8,237 bases of DNA from contig JAPLGK010000120.1 of NCBI GenBank assembly GCA_026390195.1, positions 1 through 8,237 on the forward strand, in the 5' to 3' direction. The DNA comes from Caldisericota bacterium. GTDB taxonomy: Bacteria; Caldisericota; Caldisericia; Cryosericales; Cryosericaceae. Below the pieces are notes generated by a model. The model was given only the letters and a program-made list of their open reading frames with translations, did not search any database and was not told the origin of the DNA. A program made the position numbers and the translations under genes. Shown here piece after piece: positions 5,579 to 8,237 of this stretch. Position 1 is the stretch's first letter, and every line of letters starts with the position of its first letter.

Positions 5579-5893
5579 ATGATGGGATTCGCAAGATATG
5601 GTGGTGTTGGACGCGGCATGTGGGGCGGCGGGATGCTGTTCATGGGCCTGCTGTGCCTGCTGTTTTTCGTCGCGCTCATTGTCTGGATTATCCGGATGGT
5701 GACGTGGAGACGACACGGCATGGGTTGCCGCATGGGCTATATGCGTCACATGCATGACATGCATGACGATAACGACTTGATGCAGGGCAAGCAAGACGAA
5801 GCCTTGGACATCCTCAGGCGCAGGTTCGCCGGAGGCGACATCACCAAGGAAGAGTACGAAGAGCGGCTGAAGGTCCTGAACGGCGACAAGTAG
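5579..5893 (+). CDS. SHOCT-domain small membrane protein with Met/His-rich segment
   Basis: A 104-residue protein. A glycine-rich N-terminus (residues 3-18) leads into one membrane helix, about 19-42 (MLFMGLLCLLFFVALIVWIIRMV). A segment rich in Met, His and Asp follows (46-68, including MRHMHDMHDD), and the C-terminus is a SHOCT domain (73-101: EALDILRRRFAGGDITKEEYEERLKVL). SHOCT is a short helical module found at the ends of many small membrane proteins, thought to mediate oligomerisation; its biochemical role is not established. The Met/His cluster resembles copper-binding stretches in other proteins, so metal binding is a reasonable guess but unproven. Start is ATG 5579, with another ATG directly after it. 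A terminator 20 nt after the stop closes the unit. It has no coupling to the NERD gene 158 bases upstream and probably is independent. Confidence 0.85.
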   Translation: MMGFARYGGVGRGMWGGGMLFMGLLCLLFFVALIVWIIRMVTWRRHGMGCRMGYMRHMHDMHDDNDLMQGKQDEALDILRRRFAGGDITKEEYEERLKVLNGDK

Positions 5894-5913
5894 CCGTCCC
5901 TAAGAAATACACG

Positions 5914-5945
5914 CCCCTGTGCCGCGAACCGGCTCAGGGGTTTTT
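5914..5945 (+). terminator. Rho-independent terminator after the SHOCT gene
   Basis: CCCCTG-T-GCCG (5914-5924) pairs with CGGC-T-CAGGGG (5930-5940) around the loop CGAAC, with one T-T mismatch. It is followed directly by TTTTT (5941-5945), 20 nt after the stop codon. Confidence 0.88.
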
Positions 5946-6182
5946 GCCTGTCCTGGTCAGGTCCACCCATGCCGTGGACTGCCGACCGGCTGCGTTTTCC
6001 TCGGGAGCGCCCTGGCGTATGCGCCGGACACCGCTTGCTGTGCGTCGTTGCAGTTGCATTGTCCAATGCCGTCACGCGCTGGTGCCCATGGCGTCACGAG
6101 GTGACGCTTATGCACAGACTGTATCTCCGCCGAGCCATGGGCGATGCTGTAGGAGAGGTGGCGACCGCCCGACCCCAGCTTT
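5946..6182. other. Gene-free gap between convergent genes, rich in inverted repeats
   Basis: No credible coding region: the open frames on both strands give unbalanced Arg/Cys/Pro-rich translations without domains or ribosome binding sites. Inverted repeats are dense: GTCCAC (5961-5966) with GTGGAC (5974-5979); GCGTCAC-GAG-GTGACGC (6091-6107), a perfect 7-bp stem; and GCCCATGGC (6084-6092) with GCCATGGGC (6134-6142), a perfect 9-bp pair that encloses and partly overlaps the second. None has a T-tract on either strand. It could be a 3' region of either neighbour, a small structured RNA or a decayed element. Confidence 0.35.
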
Positions 6183-6581
6183 CTAGACGCCTGACAGCTC
6201 GCCAACCTCGACGTGCTTGTCGGGCTGGTGTTCCTCCATCAGGCAGAAGCTGTTGCCTTCCGTGTCCTTGCAGGTCACCATGCGTCCTACCCCGGGGATC
6301 GTTCGGATGTCCCCTACGATCGTCCCTCCGGCAGCAGTGACAGTCGCCGTGACCTCTTCCAGGGACACCACCCCCAGGGTCAGGTTCGTTTCGAGAGTCG
6401 CGCCGGTGGACGGCGAGAGACCTCCGTCGATGCCTGGTTCACCGGGCACACCCGTCGTAATCACATAGTAGTCCCACGGTCCATCCCACTTCTCCACGGT
6501 CCAGCCGAACGCCGCCTTGTAGAATGCGATCGCACGCCCCGGGTCTCTCGCCATCAGGTCAAAGTGCATCGGTCGCAGCAT
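6183..6581 (-). CDS. VOC (glyoxalase/bleomycin-resistance fold) family protein
   Basis: A 132-residue protein with the paired beta-alpha-beta-beta-beta layout of the vicinal oxygen chelate family. It opens with MHFDLMARDPGRAIAFYKAAFGW (residues 5-27), the usual first strand plus helix carrying a metal-ligand position at H6. A central PGEPGIDGG stretch follows, then the second half from about 65, ending in KDTEGNSFCLMEEH (105-118), where E116 occupies the usual ligand position. Members range from lyases and dioxygenases to drug-binding proteins, and the substrate cannot be told from sequence. The start is firm: AGGAGG lies 6 nt before ATG 6581 on the minus strand. It is a single-gene unit, convergent with the SHOCT gene and divergent from the BsuPI-like gene. 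No terminator is visible after its stop. Confidence 0.88.
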   Translation of the reverse strand: MLRPMHFDLMARDPGRAIAFYKAAFGWTVEKWDGPWDYYVITTGVPGEPGIDGGLSPSTGATLETNLTLGVVSLEEVTATVTAAGGTIVGDIRTIPGVGRMVTCKDTEGNSFCLMEEHQPDKHVEVGELSGV

Positions 6582-6625
6582 ATCACGCCTCCTGTAGTTG
6601 TCAGGCTTCTTGGGCCTCTACCCCA

Positions 6626-6653
6626 ACCATACTCAATGCCCCACACCATTCAA
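6626..6653 (-). promoter_or_regulatory. Putative promoter of the VOC gene
   Basis: Minus-strand TTGAAT (6648-6653) and TATGGT (6626-6631), each 4 of 6 to consensus, with a 16-bp spacer. The start would be near 6619, giving a leader of about 40 nt. It lies back to back with the plus-strand promoter at 6672-6680. Confidence 0.35.
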
Positions 6654-6671
6654 GGGCATTCAGGATATTCC

Positions 6672-6680
6672 TGCTACAAT
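6672..6680 (+). promoter_or_regulatory. Putative extended -10 promoter of the BsuPI-like gene
   Basis: TGC-TACAAT: the TACAAT box (6675-6680) matches 5 of 6 and carries the TGn extension, which can compensate for the weak -35 region seen here. A start near 6687 would give a leader of about 190 nt before ATG 6880. Within that leader I see a short hairpin GGTG-CTCAGA-CACC (about 6704-6717) but no riboswitch I recognise. The gap 6582-6879 holds no gene. Confidence 0.4.
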
Positions 6681-6879
6681 AGACAAGGCAGTGACACGGC
6701 GATGGTGCTCAGACACCACGAGGAATCTCTCCGTGACGCCTGGGCAGACGAGACATCACTGGACATGCGACGGGTATGCGCTGGTCTCTGACGATGTGCG
6801 GGAACCAGGACTCACCGGCTGTCGTCCAACTGGAAGAAGGATGGTGGCCCCCAAGAGCCGTCAGATGGAGGTGAAACCG

Positions 6880-7731
6880 ATGAAGAGACTATTGATCGTA
6901 CTCATGATAGCTGCGCTGGCAGTCGCGGTGAGCGTGCGTACGTCGAACGCTGCCGACCCGCCCGCCAGCATCCGCTACGCGCCGCCAACGGTGACGCTGA
7001 CGACCGGCAAGCTGTCGTACGTGCCGGGCGAGGCCATCGACTGGCGCTGCACCCTGTACAACGGCAACGACCAGCCTCTCGTCCTGACCTTCACGTCATC
7101 CCAGGTCTACGACCTCATTCTGCGGCAGGGCGGCAGGGTGATTGCCCGGTGGTCGACCGGCAAGATGTTTGCAGACGTCATGAGCACCCGCACCGTCATG
7201 ATGGGCGAGACCATGGAGCTCAAGGGCTCGTGGCAGCTGCCCAACGAGCTCGGCCTTGGCACGTATGACCTGGAGTTTGTGCTGACCAGCACGACCACCG
7301 AACCGACCGGAGCGAAGACGCAGTTCGCGGTCGGGAAGGCAGGCACCACAGGCATGGGTGTCAACTTCACGACGGACAAGCTCATCTACCGTGTGGGAAC
7401 GACCATCACCGTCAAGTACACGTTCACAAACCTGACCGACAAACCACTCGTCCTGACCTTCCCCACCACGCAGCAGTATGACTGGACCATCATCGACGCC
7501 GGGGGCAACCTCGTCTACCAGTGGATGGCCAACAAGCGATTCGCCCAGGTCGTCACCCAGTTCACGATCCCCGTTGGGACCAGCGATGCCTTCGAAAGCT
7601 CCTGGGTCATCCCGCGGGACCTCAAGCCCAGTGGCTTCTATATTCATTTCACGGTGCTGGACGACAGCCTCGGCGTCCTGAAGACGCAACGCCGAGCCGT
7701 CCTCATGGGCAGCACACCCCCTCTCAACTAG
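6880..7731 (+). CDS. Exported protein with two tandem BsuPI-like domains
   Basis: A 283-residue secreted or cell-surface protein. Residues 1-25 are a signal peptide: basic MKR, hydrophobic core LLIVLMIAALAVAVSV, and a likely cleavage after SNA or SNAA. Two similar Ig-like beta domains follow, about 39-136 and 161-260. They share TT-K-L-Y (TTGKLSYVPG; TTDKLIYRVG), then TLYNGNDQPLVLTF and TFTNLTDKPLVLTF, then a YD motif and a W pair near the end (GSWQLPNEL; SSWVIPRDL). This is the BsuPI pattern, named after the Bacillus intracellular proteinase inhibitor; exported relatives mostly have unknown roles, so protease inhibition is only a possibility. The duplication is internal and clear. ATG 6880 is chosen because GGAGGT (6867-6872) lies 7 nt upstream and the signal peptide begins there; the frame is open up to 6598, but that extension is not protein-like. 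A strong terminator follows the stop. Confidence 0.87.
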   Translation: MKRLLIVLMIAALAVAVSVRTSNAADPPASIRYAPPTVTLTTGKLSYVPGEAIDWRCTLYNGNDQPLVLTFTSSQVYDLILRQGGRVIARWSTGKMFADVMSTRTVMMGETMELKGSWQLPNELGLGTYDLEFVLTSTTTEPTGAKTQFAVGKAGTTGMGVNFTTDKLIYRVGTTITVKYTFTNLTDKPLVLTFPTTQQYDWTIIDAGGNLVYQWMANKRFAQVVTQFTIPVGTSDAFESSWVIPRDLKPSGFYIHFTVLDDSLGVLKTQRRAVLMGSTPPLN

Positions 7732-7737
7732 ATGCAG

Positions 7738-7769
7738 ACACCCCCTCGCTTGAGGGGGTGTTTCTTCTT
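7738..7769 (+). terminator. Rho-independent terminator after the BsuPI-like gene
   Basis: ACACCCCCTC (7738-7747) pairs perfectly with GAGGGGGTGT (7752-7761) around loop GCTT, followed by the T-rich tract TTTCTTCTT. It begins 7 nt after the stop codon. Confidence 0.93.
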
Positions 7770-7781
7770 CCCTGCCCTTGA

Positions 7782-7810
7782 TTTGTCATTCCAGCGCATG
7801 CGGGAACCCA
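7782..7810 (-). repeat. Palindromic REP-like repeat, inverted copy
   Basis: In minus orientation this matches the copy at 2071-2099 at 25 of 29 bases, including GTCATTCC and GCGCATGCGGGAA. Two of the four differences fall in or beside the stem, so the hairpin is slightly weakened. Confidence 0.7.
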
Positions 7811-7828
7811 ATCTATTCCACAGCGGTA

Positions 7829-7855
7829 GTGGTTCCCACCTTTGCGGGAACGACA
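7829..7855 (+). repeat. Palindromic REP-like repeat, diverged copy
   Basis: GTTCCC (7832-7837) and GGGAAC (7846-7851) form a 6-bp stem with an 8-base loop, and GAC follows as in the best copy. The loop differs from the other copies. Orientation is opposite to both neighbours. Confidence 0.55.
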
Positions 7856-7874
7856 ACAGAGAGACAGCCGCTGG

Positions 7875-7903
7875 TCCGTCATCCCCGCGCGGGTGGAGAT
7901 GAG
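7875..7903 (-). repeat. Palindromic REP-like repeat, partial copy
   Basis: The first 17 bases (TCCGTCATCCCCGCGCG) match the minus orientation of the repeat with one difference in the first 16. The second half is diverged. It directly borders the phosphoesterase remnant at 7911-8050. Confidence 0.5.
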
Positions 7904-7910
7904 CACGCTT

Positions 7911-8050
7911 GTCAGCCTTGCAGCGGACGCGATGCTGCCTGGATTGACGAGGAGGATGCCATCCTGCCGCTCGATGAGACGGTGGTGGGTATGGCGGGAG
8001 AGGACGACGTTTGCCACGTAGTGCAGACGAATCTGACATGCTACGCACAT
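7911..8050 (-). pseudogene. Remnant of a YfcE-type metallophosphoesterase (C-terminal part)
   Basis: The minus frame reads YVANVVLSRHTHHRLIER followed by QDGILLVNPGSIAS. This closely follows the end of YfcE/MJ0936-type phosphodiesterases, where a hydrophobic strand leads to the metal-binding GHTH motif, a short hairpin and LLxNPGS. Here the GHTH glycine is replaced by arginine (SRHTHH). The N-terminal metallophosphoesterase motifs (GDxHG, GNCD) are absent: the region upstream holds a GC-rich hairpin and the end of another gene. After NPGSIAS the family similarity stops near a repeat copy. The frame stays open into the repeats but codes for nothing recognisable. No ribosome binding site precedes the ATG at 8050. 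I read it as a decayed, truncated gene copy. Confidence 0.6.
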
Positions 8051-8069
8051 CTGGTCTATGGTGTGAATA

Positions 8070-8091
8070 GGCCCCGGCTTACGCCGGGGCC
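8070..8091 (-). terminator. GC-rich hairpin, possible terminator of the right-edge gene
   Basis: GGCCCCGGC (8070-8078) and GCCGGGGCC (8083-8091) form a perfect 9-bp stem with a 4-base loop, 27 nt beyond the stop codon of the minus-strand gene at the edge. The following minus-strand bases (TATTCAC) are only weakly T-rich, so the terminator call is tentative. Confidence 0.5.
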
Positions 8092-8118
8092 AGTGAAAGT
8101 TGCAGTTCTGGCGCGCGG

Positions 8119-8237
8119 CTACGCGACGCCTACTATGACCTTGAGATGACCCGGTGCCTTCGTGCCCGTACTGGGAACCAGCAGGACCAGTCGCAGAATC
8201 TGGCCGTCACTACAGGTGACGTTGAGGGGCCGCGTCG
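8119..8237 (-). CDS. C-terminal end of an unidentified protein (N-terminus beyond window)
   Basis: The minus frame is open from the window edge (first full codon ends at 8235) to TAG at 8119-8121, giving the last 38 residues, with LNVTCSDGQILRLVLLVPS followed by TGTKAPGHLKVIVGVA. The alternating hydrophobic pattern suggests two beta strands, and the hairpin at 8070-8091 lies where its terminator would be. The other two minus frames have stops inside this stretch. It is too short to assign a family. Confidence 0.5.
   Translation of the reverse strand, partial: TRPLNVTCSDGQILRLVLLVPSTGTKAPGHLKVIVGVA

Noticed and set aside
6700..6760. GGCGATGGTG in the BsuPI leader, resembling the start of a fluoride riboswitch
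   Set aside because: The match covers only the first few conserved bases. The downstream pseudoknot partner and second stem are not present.
6598..6879. In-frame N-terminal extension of the BsuPI-like gene
   Set aside because: The added residues are not protein-like and would bury the signal peptide, while ATG 6880 has an excellent ribosome binding site.
7778..8149. A 123-codon plus-strand open frame across the repeat cluster and right edge
   Set aside because: The translation passes through three palindromic repeats and antisense to the phosphoesterase remnant, with no start signal or domain.

Overview
The window looks like chromosomal DNA from a bacterium of fairly high GC content (high 50s percent by eye). 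Shine-Dalgarno sites of the AGGAGG type and sigma70-like promoter boxes are visible. The gene families do not fix a phylum and I do not name one. No rRNA, tRNA, CRISPR array, transposase or phage structural gene is visible. Several copies of a short palindromic repeat (core ATTCCCGC-ATGC-GCGGGAAT) lie between genes.

Layout. On the minus strand, 1-1267 is most of a GAF-GAF-GGDEF diguanylate cyclase, cut by the window edge, and 1478-1882 is a small membrane-anchored DUF948-like protein behind a near-consensus promoter. A gap with two repeat copies follows. On the plus strand, 2240-2959 encodes a six-helix protein resembling the membrane half of a cation diffusion facilitator, but with most metal ligands missing.

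The centre (3078-5420) is the most interesting part: three overlapping plus-strand genes read as one operon. They are an AbiEi-type antitoxin/repressor, an AbiEii-type nucleotidyltransferase toxin (4-base overlap) and a NERD (nuclease-related) domain protein (10-base overlap). A perfect 11-bp inverted repeat with a 26-bp spacer lies between a consensus -35 box and the antitoxin start codon. It fits an operator for antitoxin autoregulation. The layout suggests an AbiE toxin-antitoxin module with an added nuclease-like third component.

After it come a small SHOCT-domain membrane protein with a Met/His-rich segment (5579-5893) and a clear terminator, then a 237-base gap without a gene. A VOC/glyoxalase-fold protein follows on the minus strand (6183-6581). 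Divergent promoters separate it from an exported protein with two tandem BsuPI-like domains (6880-7731), which ends in a strong terminator.

The last 470 bases hold three more repeat copies in alternating orientation, a decayed remnant of a YfcE-type metallophosphoesterase, a GC-rich hairpin, and the C-terminal end of an unidentified minus-strand gene running off the window. Outside the AbiE/NERD operon the genes look like unrelated single-gene units with their own promoters or terminators.
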